Below the pieces are notes generated by a model. The model made no database searches and was not told the DNA's origin. It saw only the letters and a list, made by a program, of their open reading frames with translations. DNA of 64,000 nt from the NCBI GenBank assembly GCA_013398295.1, contig VZSF01003002.1:427905-491904 (forward strand). The letters are read 5' to 3'. Position 1 is the first letter of the stretch. Every line of letters starts with the position of its first letter. This DNA comes from Chionis minor. Lineage: Eukaryota > Chordata > Aves > Charadriiformes > Chionididae. This document shows, in pieces, positions 23,901-34,755 of this stretch. A program made the position numbers and the translations under genes.

Positions 23901-26900
23901 ATCACGTTTGCAGGCAGGGTATTTATCTGTAATTCACATCTTTAACTAGGGGAAAGGTGTTTCCTCCAAGGCATTTTAATGGAAATTCTTATTTACAGAT
24001 AGAATCAAAAACCATTAGGAATTTTAGGTGATGCTGACAATGGGGAGTAATTAATGCAGACTCCTTCTGACCTGTATGGTGCTATTGCTGTGGAAAACTG
24101 GGCACGGGCAGCGTGGCTTTACACAACAGAGCCATCTGGAATGGGCGATTACACGGTTTGCAATTAGCTCCTGGTGTCAAGATCCTCAGGTCAGAGGGTT
24201 TCTTCAACATAGCGGTTTCTGTGGCACCGAGTCAGTAATCATGCATGGGATGCCTGCAGGCAATTGCTGCTGGCAGTGCTTTATTCAGCATTTAACCTGG
24301 GCAGTTTTCAACAGCAGTCCTTCTTGTACTTTTTTTATTAACGATATTTGTGAGCTTTTCATTGATTCCTTCCCCTCCCCCGCCCCCTTTTTTTTCTTTT
24401 AACAGCGGCTGATGTATTTGTAATTAATTATTTAGTGGGCATAGTATGACATAAAAGGGAATATTTTACAAACTATTATATTTTTCTCCTTTGTGTGGCT
24501 TTTTTCCCTGCTCTCTTGTGATCTCCCCACAGCTGATCTCGTGGATGATGAAAGTAACCGTTAATGGGCTTCCACTCGTCTGCGGTTAGAGGTGTGCTCC
24601 ATTTCAGCCTGGGCACGGAGGATAAATTCTCAAGTTCCTTAATGGAAATTTGGGAAGTATTTTTCACGTGTAACAGAAGCATGCTAATGGATGGCGAAAG
24701 CCAATTCCATTCTTGGGTTTCAAATTCATTTCTATAAAAGCTCTGGGTTTAATTCAGTTCAGAATGTGCTCTTAATTCAGTAAAAGAGGAAGAATGGTGA
24801 ATATGGTGAATACTGGAAATCTGATGGCCATTATATTAATTTTTAGAAAAGAAATGCATTCTTTTTTGTCATACTGTTCACATTAACAGGATGGCTACAA
24901 ACCGTGGAACTCCATTGTAAATGATACTGCATAAACCATTTCTGTACACATTTCTGTCTGACTTAAAACAGTAATCAGCAGTGGAGAAGCATTTTCAAAA
25001 TGCTACATAAAAAAAGCAGTATTTTTATGGTGGTGAGTTTCCATTAGGTTCATAGTAGACCCTGAATCTGGAGAATTAGGTGAAGGTGAAAGTCTCTTAA
25101 CAGATTTTTTGTAAAGTATGTTTAACTAATCCTCTACCAGGTCTTACTGTCCTGAGGGTCCAAAATAAGCACTGACTGAATAATTTTATTTCTAAATACA
25201 CATACCTTGACAACGACAGTTTTTAAAAAGAGAGTTTCACTCTTTATGTGTGTGTGGATGAGGTGAGAGTGCTCGAGGTAGCTTAACAAAGTTAAACACA
25301 ATATGCTGACGCTAATCTGTTTGTGATGTTTACAGAACACATTCAGTTAGCTTCTGTACTAAATTTTGCCTTATGTAGCCAGAGAGGTCATTGGACTCAA
25401 GGAATATATGTTTTTTTAATGAGTGCTCTTTATAAAGGCATGACCTATTACTTTCACAGGTGCACATAGGTTTTACGTGTGTCCAAGAGGCAAAAGAAAC
25501 CTGGGGAGGTTGTGCGGCAAATGGCTGTCTCTCATCGTTGCTTCAGGGTGGGCAGACTCGGTTGGGTGGGTAGGATGTGAGCTGCCGTCACACCATCCAT
25601 CGCACGTGTTCCTGGGCCCCCCACCAGCTCAGTTTGCTCCCCCCCCACCTTACGGTGTGAATTGAAGGTGGAGGCTGAAGCTTCAAACGGAGACAGAATG
25701 TAACGTGGGAAGCGAGAAGGTTGTCCAAGGGGAAGGGAATAGTGAGAAGAGACCTGGGGGAGGAGGGACCCCAAAGCCACCTGGCGCAGCAGCCTGCTGC
25801 TGTTTCCCTCCTCTGACTTCTGCTTAGGCTGGGAAAAAGAGAAGATCGATAGCCTTTTTTTAGCTTTGAGAATCCTACCTGAATATTTCTTACTGATAGT
25901 TTCCTATAATACCTTCTATTTTCTCTGGAAGATCGCTGGACAGTATATAAGGGAGATGCATCCTCACTCAAAATTGTGTGGTCTTCTTTGTTGTTTCTAA
26001 AAGTTGGCTTTAGCTGCCTTATTTGGGCACTCTCAAGAAAATAAATAAAGAATGTTTCAATTATGTAAAATAGATTTCTGAGAAAAGGTTAAAACTGGCC
26101 CATTTGAATGACTAAGAAATACACCTAATGATGGTTCTCCAGAGCCATAACACAGTGTGTCTTCTGCTGGCTGTACTGCTGGCTCTGCTCACCTGCTTTC
26201 CAGCATTTACAGCACACATATGTACATTATCGCTGCCATCTTCTTCATGCATTTCAGCTTAGACCATAAACTCCGGAAAGCCAGGATCCTCATTTTACCT
26301 GCAAAGTCCCCTGTTAGGCTATTCTGTAAAAAAGTATTACTAGTAACAACAACAGGCAGATGTAGCACAGTACTGAAGCCGAGCAATTTTCCGGCTGTGC
26401 GAGGCCACTCACTCAACTTCCCCTTATCTCAGTTTCTCTGATTGTGAAGTTAATGTTAGTTTAGTTTCTTCTCGAGAGGAGATTCCGCGAAGATTCCTTC
26501 GTGTTTGCAGCTTTCAGTGTAACGCTTTTCTATGGCCTTGCCACTTGTGGATTGGTCTATTGAGAAGTGAAGTACAGGGGAAACTGTAAAATAAAGGTGG
26601 GCATACAGTTCAAAATGAGCTTTCTCTGCAATAGTCCTTTTTTTAGTTTTTTTTTTTTTTGTAGGTAAATTTGCCTTTCAGAAATAGGCTCAGAAAGCAG
26701 GGAAACGTCAAACATGAAGGGGATGTTTTTGCCTTTTATTTATGTGACCACTGTTTTCCAGAAATCTGTCATAGGGTGTTTTTAGGAAGCAGTGAGGACT
26801 TCAGATCTTCACCTCTGTTGCCATGTGTATTGTCCACGGGCTGTGGTGGATTCCCTGGGAATAGTTATGAATTCAGGTGTGAAGTTAGATATATCGCTGG

Positions 26901-29900
26901 AAATATGCAGACGGGCGTACGTTGAGTCTCAAGGGAGAGGGCCTGCCTGCTCTGTTTGCAGTGCACAAAGCACTTCAGCAGCCGGAGTTTTGCAGCAAAT
27001 TGATGGCAGTTTGGGTAAGGCTAATGGAATTGCCGTTGTACGAATACAACACGTGCTGCAGGTGTGCCTGGGGTTTAGCAATAAGGTGTTTTACAAGGAC
27101 ACATCAACAGGATTACATCAGTAGATAGAAAACTTGATTTTTCAAATGCTAATTCTTAGGTTTGTAAGGGGAGATTTTATTCTTCCAGCCATGACATAGC
27201 GTTGCGTTCCTACAGTCTTAAAAAGGATGTGAGAAGCGGGATCGTAGTGAGTACTGCCAAATCCTACACTTGGTTTTACAGCTTGTTCTCTAGCCCTCTT
27301 CTGTTTCTCTGATACTTTAACACAGCCCTGAATTTCTGGTACCTTTGGATCTGTGAATTGGTGGAGCTTCAATTAGAGCTTGAAAGGTGAACAAAGTTTT
27401 TTTACTGTCTGCTGTAAACTCTCACCACTGCAGTTAGTGATGAGCTCACTGCAACTTGTAAATGACAAAGACGGAGATGAGAAATGATGAAACCCTTAGC
27501 ACATGTCGATACTTATTTCTACTGAAAAGCAAGAGACAGAGCAGTTTTTTATTATTTAAATTTACTAAAATAATTAGCACTGTTGAGGCATTACCTTCGG
27601 CATTTCCCATGAGTTACAAAACTAATTCGCCTTGTTTGCAGGTCTTAGTACCTGATTTTCCCAATTTAGTGATGGGAACAGTACTCTCTGGGGACTTGTG
27701 GGTACGCTGCAGTTACCTTACTGGAGTTAAATTCTCCTGTCACCTGCCTCTAGGGAAAGCACATAATGTTGCTAATGCTCAGGGAGCCCTCATGTGCTTA
27801 AATTAGCTGTACAGGGGAGCTCAGTGCTCAGTATGGTACCAGCCTGTGGTCAGAAGCAGCAGGTTTCTGTGTATGTCACCACGAACGGGGGTGCTGTTGG
27901 TTGCTGGGGTGCAGCAGCGTTTGGGGGTGTTACCTGACCACAGCAGCGCACATTTGCTCAGCTTTGTCATTCCCACAACCTCCCATGCTGGGAGTGGGCG
28001 TGCCACGGTGGGAGACACTCGGGAAAGGTGCTCTGGGTACCTGGGACCTGGCCCTGGCTCCTTGGCACCGATGTCTGTCCCCTGCCACCCAAGCAGTGAC
28101 AACGGCACTTGAGCCGTGTACTCAAATCACTACTTTTGATTACTTTGCATTGTGAAAAACACTGGTTTATGTTTGCTGCCTCCTGCTATGTTTGCTATGT
28201 CCTACCAGATCTGAAAGGACTATGGTGCGGTTTTGTCCAGTGTCATGGCCTTAGTTAATCCTGAGGTGCAGGTTCAGCCCTTCCTGAGGGCATGTTTCCA
28301 CCTCATTCCATTTGTTCAGTGAAGTCCATTTCAGAGGCTGCTGTTGGGGTTCCCCACAGTCTCTTTGCATGCTCTAGCCCCACATTGACCATCTTTCAGC
28401 ATGCCGAGGCAGCTTGGCGGGCCTTTGTAAACCAGATCAGACACAAGGTCCTTTAAACATACTAAAAATAAGTTGTAAATAATGTTTGCTGCTGGAGAAA
28501 GAGCACCCTTTGCAACCATACACTAATTTTCTGTGTTCTCTTGGTTTGGCTGTGATGTTATATGGACAATCTAATCTCTGCATTTATTCCAAGGACCTGT
28601 AACGGACACTCCTTTTGCTGTTTTCAGCATGAAATGTAAGGAGAGACTGATGTCACCAGGCCTCAATTTCTGTAAATTTTTACAACTTTAACAATGAAAA
28701 ACTATATATAAGTTGTCAAGGAGATGTGTGTCATCACTCTTTTTACTGATCAAGGTTAATGAAGCCATGGTTTTAATTCCAGGTCAAAGGTGCGGGAGGG
28801 TTTTTTTCATGTTGTCAGTGGAGATTTGTAGCCACTGTGCTACCATATGTGGAAGTAACTCTCTGCTGTTGACAGGTTGTATTTTATTTTGTGGACCATC
28901 TGGTCAACTGCTGTTGGGGACCTTGAGCTTTGTGAAGGTTTAATTTAGTGTAAATTGAGGTACCTTCCTTTTCAACCTTTATTTTTGAAACTTGATGGAG
29001 TAAGATACTAGTTCCTTAATGAAAGGTACATTCAAACCACTTCAGCAATAACGGACTGGGAATGGAGTACTGAGGAACGGCCATGTTAGCAGGAGCAAAC
29101 ATGGACAAGGTGTTATCTTGGTCCTGGAAATCAGCACTGTTGATGGAGCAGGTTGGCCAGGCTTTTGTGCACCACAGACTGGGTTAAATTGTAGAAGTTT
29201 ACTCAAAGGTTACTCATTACATTGTAATGTTACGTGACAGTGGAAAATCCTTTGAGGGTTAGATGGAATCGTCCTGTGGTCTTGCAGGCTGCAAGAAGTA
29301 TGGAAGAATGAAATAAAGCAAATGAAATTTGATGTAATTTTTGTGTGTTTAATGTAGAAGGCAATGTGCAAGGTGAAGTATTGTAGCATTCATCTTTTCA
29401 GAGGTAAAGATTTTGGTGGGGCATTCCTATAGAGAGGGTAATGTTAATGCCAACAGCATGTACATTTGCAAACGCATGTACCATGATGCTTAAGTATGCC
29501 TGAGGCATAGCATGAAGATTTCGGTTCAGAAGTAGATGCATTTTTCCTCATCTGTTTTGTTTTCTCTGGAAGCCACAGTTGGGCTCAGTAGCATAATGTG
29601 GTTATCAGTATCACTGTGCTGGCAGTACTAGAAATTAGCCTTGTGGTGTGCTTTAAATAGGACTTAATTCAAGTTTGAGGCAAGCTGTTTGTCTGTGTTT
29701 GCTTATGGTGAGAATGTTAAGGATGTTGCATGTTTTTGTTTTTAAATAAATCAAAGCAAATAAAAGGAAGAATTAAGTAAACAATTTATATCTTTGTGTT
29801 CAGAATTGGTATTACAAAGACTACTGTGATTTTAGAATAAAGCCAAATAGAAAGCAAATGTACGTTCAACTTTAGTTACTTATTTATCTTTTTCCAACTA

Positions 29901-30590
29901 AAGTAGGCATTATAACAGAACGAGTACTTAGGAAATTCAGGATACATTCAAGGCTCGTTGAAATGCTTTTTTTTTTAAAATAGAATTAAAAAAAATTATG
30001 CAGGAACAGAGTCTAAATGCACCTCGTCCATCCAACAGCTCCTGTAGGCAGGCTGTTAGAAGTAATGCAAATAGTTCATATAAACAGCTTGGTCTTCTTC
30101 AGACTGTTGCAAAAGCCGTAGCTTTTCCTACATAGTCTTTATTTCTTGGTATCCCTTTTGACGGGATGCGTTCCTTCTCTTTGCTGCCCTTGACTTTTGT
30201 GCTTGGGGTTTTCTCTCCCCAGCACACGTTGTGCCAGCACCTTCACGCCATTCTGGCAGGAATTTCCATTGACAGCCTACCAGCTATGTCACGCTGAAGC
30301 TGCCTTGAGCAGACAGTTTATTTAGCAGAAAAACGTGGGGAACAGCTTGAGGTCAGCGGTTGTGTCTACACCGCTGGGCACGAGCAGCCGTGGAAGGGGG
30401 ACCGGTGCCAACCTTGTCTCTCATCCGTGGTGCCACTCCATGGGAGGACACCCATGGGAGCACGGCGGGCGGTGTGGGCGTAGTGTTGGGCTCCCTGCCT
30501 GGCCCAGCTGCCTCCTCATGTCTCGTCTACCTTGAATTGGTATCACAAGAATGAGTTTGAACAGACAAAACAGCACGGAATTCTCCCCAG
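20907..30590. other. Long unique noncoding stretch
   Basis: Nearly 10 kb without a recognisable exon, RNA gene or interspersed repeat. Notable spots are a partial hairpin with a TTCCTGGAA STAT-type palindrome at 21983-21991, a TA-rich near-palindrome at 22784-22802, a pyrimidine tract running into TAG|GTAAAT at 26636-26668, and a CCACCACCACC run at about 22354-22370. ORFs are short and unrecognised. Confidence 0.55.
26636..26660. repeat. T-rich tract including T14
   Basis: T-rich sequence interrupted once by AG and ending in T14 (26647-26660), directly followed by GTAGGTAAAT. It may be a simple T tract or the pyrimidine tract of a splice acceptor. Confidence 0.8.
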
Positions 30591-30702
30591 AAGGGCCCTT
30601 GTCTTTCTTGAGGCAAAGACAGATGGGATTTCTGATTATCCTGAGCACAAGCTAAATTGTGTTCAAACTGTCAGTGCAGAGAAACGTGAACCTGCAGCTC
30701 AG
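30591..30702 (+). other. Candidate 112-nt exon with a perfect donor
   Basis: The right boundary reads CTCAG|GTAAGTTG at 30698-30710, a full match to the vertebrate 5' splice consensus. The left boundary TTCTCCCCAG ends at 30590 but has a poor pyrimidine tract. One frame (offset 1) is open for all 37 codons. A 37-codon open frame in one of three phases is not significant by itself and the peptide is not recognisable, so this is only a candidate. Confidence 0.12.
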
Positions 30703-33700
30703 GTAAGTTGAGATGTTGTCATTGAGACTAATGAAACAGCACAGCTCAGTGCTACATTAAACAAAACTGTCTTGAGATATTCACCAAATCCACTGATGTG
30801 GAAACACGTGTTAAGAGAGACGTGCCTTGGAGGCTTGCGTGCTGCGGAGGTGAGGTGTGCAGTAAGCAGCTTTTTGAGAAATAAAATTACCAGCTCCGTT
30901 GCTGCTGTCCTAACTTTCTTATTGGGCTGGTAATACGCCGTGCTCACATCTCAGCCGCCTGCGTGCAGTGTAAACGGCAGCGCTGTCAGTGGAAATGAGG
31001 GGGAGTAAATCTGAAGTCCCACAATGTAAGGCAAAAGCACAACAGAAACTGTGTTGTAAACTACTGCTATCCTGGAAAGAACTATGTAAAGCCATCGTTA
31101 TGACAGCGCATCGTATTATTTTGTCAGTGGAAGTTCACGATACAGGATCATTTGTAAATGTTGGGTTGAGTCCCCGCTTACATAGCAAGGGGCTTGGAAA
31201 TGCTTTCCTCACGTACGTCTGCATGTACTGCCCTGGATGACAGTTACAGAGAGCTAAAATCACGCCGCCGTGGAACTTTCCAGGGAAGCATCCTCTGCAG
31301 GTGTATTTTGAGGCTCAGTAAACATGACTTTCTATCAGCTCTGCTGGCTTAAGCCATTGTGATTCGACGATACGCTTTTTGTAAGATTTGTTTAAATTTA
31401 GTGGAGCATTTTCTTGCAAAAAGGAACGCAGGTCGTGATCCTGTGGTGGCTGCTTAAACTACTGTCCACGTTGAGATACTCCCCGTATCGTTTAATGCTG
31501 CTGATCTCTGGGTGGGTTTACTCTGCTGTGATTTACAAAGATGCTGGGAGAGGGTGCCTGTAAAGATAATTTCCAAAGTCTGAAGGCTTCTGCTGGGCTG
31601 TGGGACCGTAAGCACCAGCCTGTGAGAGTCACCATGGTGTCAGTGACAATAAAGAGAAATCCTTCAGTGCTGGAGACTTTCCACACCAGGACCGCACCTC
31701 TGTTACAGGTAGAGCTGGTCTTCAGCTTCTACATAGGCCACCTGTGAGGGGGAAAAGAAAAGAACAAGCAGCTGTGATGTCTTCATCGAGGTATTAAAGA
31801 AACGCCATTATGATAGCAAGCCTGGCATTATGTAGTCAAACAGGCATCACACTTCTCTTTTGCCCGTTACACCTGTTTCTCAACTTCTACTGTCTGTTCC
31901 CTTGTAGACTGTGTCACACTGCGTGAGAGGTGTCAAGGGACCAGCTTTAGATTCACCAGCTTAGAGCTCATCTCAACACCTTTGCTGTGTTACATATTTG
32001 AGTTCTATGGGCATCAACTGCTTTTTTGTTTTATCTGCTGGCATTTTAGAGCCATTTGACAGGAATATTTGTGAGATAAATGTTCCTCCTGCAGATAAGG
32101 ATAAATGTAGGTGTGTTATGGAAATAACTAATAGTGAACACTGTAAAGCAGCAGGGAAGGAGTGAGGACAGATGGGTTTGTTTTTCCTCAGGGAATCTAA
32201 AATAAACTTGATTTGCCTTCTTTAAATCCTTACAGTCAGTCGACAGAAAATATAGGAAGTGATATTTACTCATGTAATAGAAATATCTTAAAAAACAGTT
32301 TACATCAGCTAAGGAAATTTGGCAAGTCAGGGATTTATTTATGTATGTATGTATGTAACTGGGTTTATGGGAGGGTTGAGGCTTCGCTGCATGCTCTCTG
32401 ATAGTAACATAATCTGTTTCATTTTCATAGATGAATCCAAAATCTGTATTTGGCATTCTGTGTGCTCTGCAAAGGACATTTCTCTCTCAATTTATGTCAG
32501 AGATTTACCAAGGCACGTACAGTAGCTAGGCATTATATTTTCACTCACGTTAATAGAATTTGACTGGTTTCTTCTTTCTTGCTTTTTGACATCTTTCATG
32601 TCACATTTTTTGTTTCAGTTGCGCCTGCCTAGTAAAAAGATGTAGGCAAAACGGGCATTTCTTGTAGTCTTGGTAGACTATTGCTTTACCCATTGATTCC
32701 CACTGTGCTTTTTTTTTTGTTATCATCTGCCACATTTCTGGATGCCCAGCAAGTAGGAAGAGCAGTAGCTTGGGCTGGATGGCTGGAAGTCCAACAGCCC
32801 GGAGCAAACAGCCACTGGGCAGTGACTGCTGGTCTGATGGGCTCTGGTAACATCACGGTCCCTGCATCGGCAGGGTGAATTGCTCCTGACCTGTGTGGTA
32901 AATCTGACATGCGCAACACGTGGCAGAACTGCCGCATGCATGTGGATCAGCTACACAGAATCCCAGATACGTGGCAATGATTTTGAATTTATGGTAGGAC
33001 ACAGACCAGCTATCACCTAAATCTTCCTCTCCAGGACAGAGTTTTCTTGTACACATGTAAGGTTTCATATCTAAAATAGCCATAAAAGGCTACGCTGCAG
33101 TTCAATGTTTCCTGGCCGCCCTTTCCTTTAAAGTGTGCTACTTGTAGAGCTACCAAGTTGCTCACTTGTTGGGGTTTTTTTGGTTTTTTTGGGGGGGCTA
33201 TTTTAGCTTAAAAAAATAATTTCTGTAATTGTCCAGATTTTGTTTAACCATCATGTCTCTCGGTCGTCTGCCGTGGTGATCAGTATTATGCCTGGCTTGA
33301 GGGAGCGCTTGTTTGGACATACGTCGTCAGCTGTGGAACACGTCCTGGGCAGGATGCGAGTGCCTAGCCCCAGGGCCACGGCAGATGTCTCAATTGCTTT
33401 TCAAACTCTTGGACTGAAATTGGTTTATTATTGCCAGTGTCCTATTTAGACCATTTAGAAATGAACAGTAAAAGAGTAAATTGCTTGAAACTCCATTGCA
33501 ATGAGGGTAAGTGAATTTTTACAAACACTGGTGTTAGTAATGTGTTGTTTAATAATTTTGATGCAGAAATAGTTATTGCATGGCTATAACTGATTAAATA
33601 CTTTTCAGGCGAGGTGGCCAAGTCACACGTCCTTTGGCTCATTATGCTGCTCTGGTTTAAGACTGCTTCCTCTATTTTAAGTTTGCCGAGAGCCACTGTA

Positions 33701-33990
33701 TGGCAAAGGCCTCAATTGCTATTTGCAAACGTGGCTTTATTAAATAACAAGGTGCATGCTTCTTTTATGTGACAAAACACTGCGAGTTACCCGAGTGATG
33801 TGTTGTTATTAGCATTCTAATTGTATATTCGCATATGGGAAGATACAGTGTATTTTCAGTGAGAACCAAAGCTTCCCATCTAGCCAGATACTGTGTCTGT
33901 CTATTTATGGTGCAGTTTTTCCAGAGTTTTTCTACAACAGGCAACGTAAGACACTCTCATACCAAATTAGTAAATTAATTTGCTGCAACT
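30703..33990. other. Unique noncoding sequence
   Basis: No exon or interspersed repeat recognised. Includes a TATG/TGTA tetranucleotide run at 32341-32356 and a G/T-rich low-complexity tract at about 33170-33198. Confidence 0.55.
32341..32356. repeat. Short (ATGT)4 microsatellite
   Basis: Four exact ATGT units follow an ATTTATTT stretch. It is a simple repeat with possible length variation. Confidence 0.85.
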
Positions 33991-34224
33991 GTAGTGATAG
34001 GACCAGGGGTAATGGTTTCAAACTGGAAGAGGGTAGATTTAGAATGGATCTCAGGAAGAAATTTTTCACTGTGAGGGTGGTGAGGCACTGGAACAGGTTG
34101 CCCAGGGAAGTTGTGAATGCGCCATCCCTAGAAGTGTTCAAGGCCAGGTTGGATGAGGCTTTGAGCAAGCAGGTCTAGTGGCAGGTGTCCTTGCCCACAG
34201 CAAGGGGGTTGGAACTAGATGATC
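33991..34224 (+). mobile_element. CR1 LINE 3' fragment, plus strand
   Basis: The sequence matches the last coding block and 3' UTR of CR1: GTGATAGGACCAGGGGTAAT, then the equivalent of the VRHWNRLPREV block (AGGCACTGGAACAGGTTGCC), and GTTGGAACTAGATGATC at the end. It is truncated at both ends: the reverse transcriptase core is missing, and the final 3' tail after GATGATC is absent because a second CR1 in the opposite direction begins there. Confidence 0.97.
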
Positions 34225-34726
34225 ACAGAATCACATATTGTTAAGGGTTGAAAGGGACCTCTAGAGATCATCTGGTCCAACCGTCCTGCCAGAGCAGGTC
34301 CACCTACAGCAGGTTGCACAGGATGGTGCCCAGGCGGGTTTTGAGTATCTCCAGAATCGGAGGTATTCACCTCTCTGGGCAGCCTCTTCCAGTGCTCTGC
34401 CACCCTCAAAGGAAAGAAGTTCCTCCTCATGTTCAGATGGAACTTCCTCTCTTCGAGTTTATAGCCATTGCCCCTTGTCCTGTCACCGGCTACCACTGGA
34501 AAAAGACTGGCCCCCTCCTCCTGGCACCCTCCCTTCAGTATTTGTAAACATTGATGAGGTATCCCCCTCAGCCTTCTCTTCTCCAGGCTAAAAAGACCCA
34601 ACTCCCTCAGCCTGTCCTCCTAAGAAAGATGCTCCAGCCCCCTCATCATCTTTGTGGCCCTTCGCTGCACCCTCTCCAGCAGGTCCCTGTCCTTCTTGAA
34701 CTGGGGGGCCCAGAACTGGACTCAGN
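34221..34726 (-). mobile_element. CR1 LINE 3' fragment, minus strand, joined tail to tail
   Basis: The plus strand carries the reverse complement of a CR1 3' end: ATCACAGAATCAC tail at 34222, then GGTCCAACC, and further right the reverse complement of the C-terminal coding block. Read on the minus strand (about 34600 down to 34380) it gives GLFSLEKRRLRG, DRTRGNGYKLEE and EHWKRLPREV, all standard CR1 ORF2 C-terminal motifs. The frame is broken by frameshifts and divergence. It overlaps the neighbouring plus-strand CR1 by a shared GATC at the junction. The element ends on the right next to the single ambiguous base N at 34726. Confidence 0.97.
34726..34726. other. Ambiguous base (N)
   Basis: The only N in the window. 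It stands exactly at the right end of recognisable CR1, followed by TGTGGT, which resembles the next CR1 bases but with several expected bases missing. It may hide a small collapsed gap. Confidence 0.95.
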
Positions 34727-34732
34727 TGTGGT

Positions 34733-34755
34733 GTCTTCAAAAATAATTTGAAGAC
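34733..34755. repeat. Perfect 9-bp inverted repeat, 5-nt loop
   Basis: GTCTTCAAA (34733-34741) and TTTGAAGAC (34747-34755) are exact reverse complements around AATAA. It begins six bases after the N that closes the CR1 fragment. Confidence 0.9.

Noticed and set aside
25944..25950. TATATAA followed by an initiator-like TCACTC
   Set aside because: Spacing of about 22 bases is too short for a normal TATA promoter.
34215..34601. 128-codon minus-strand frame as a host gene
   Set aside because: It is the C-terminal coding block and 3' UTR of a broken CR1 copy.
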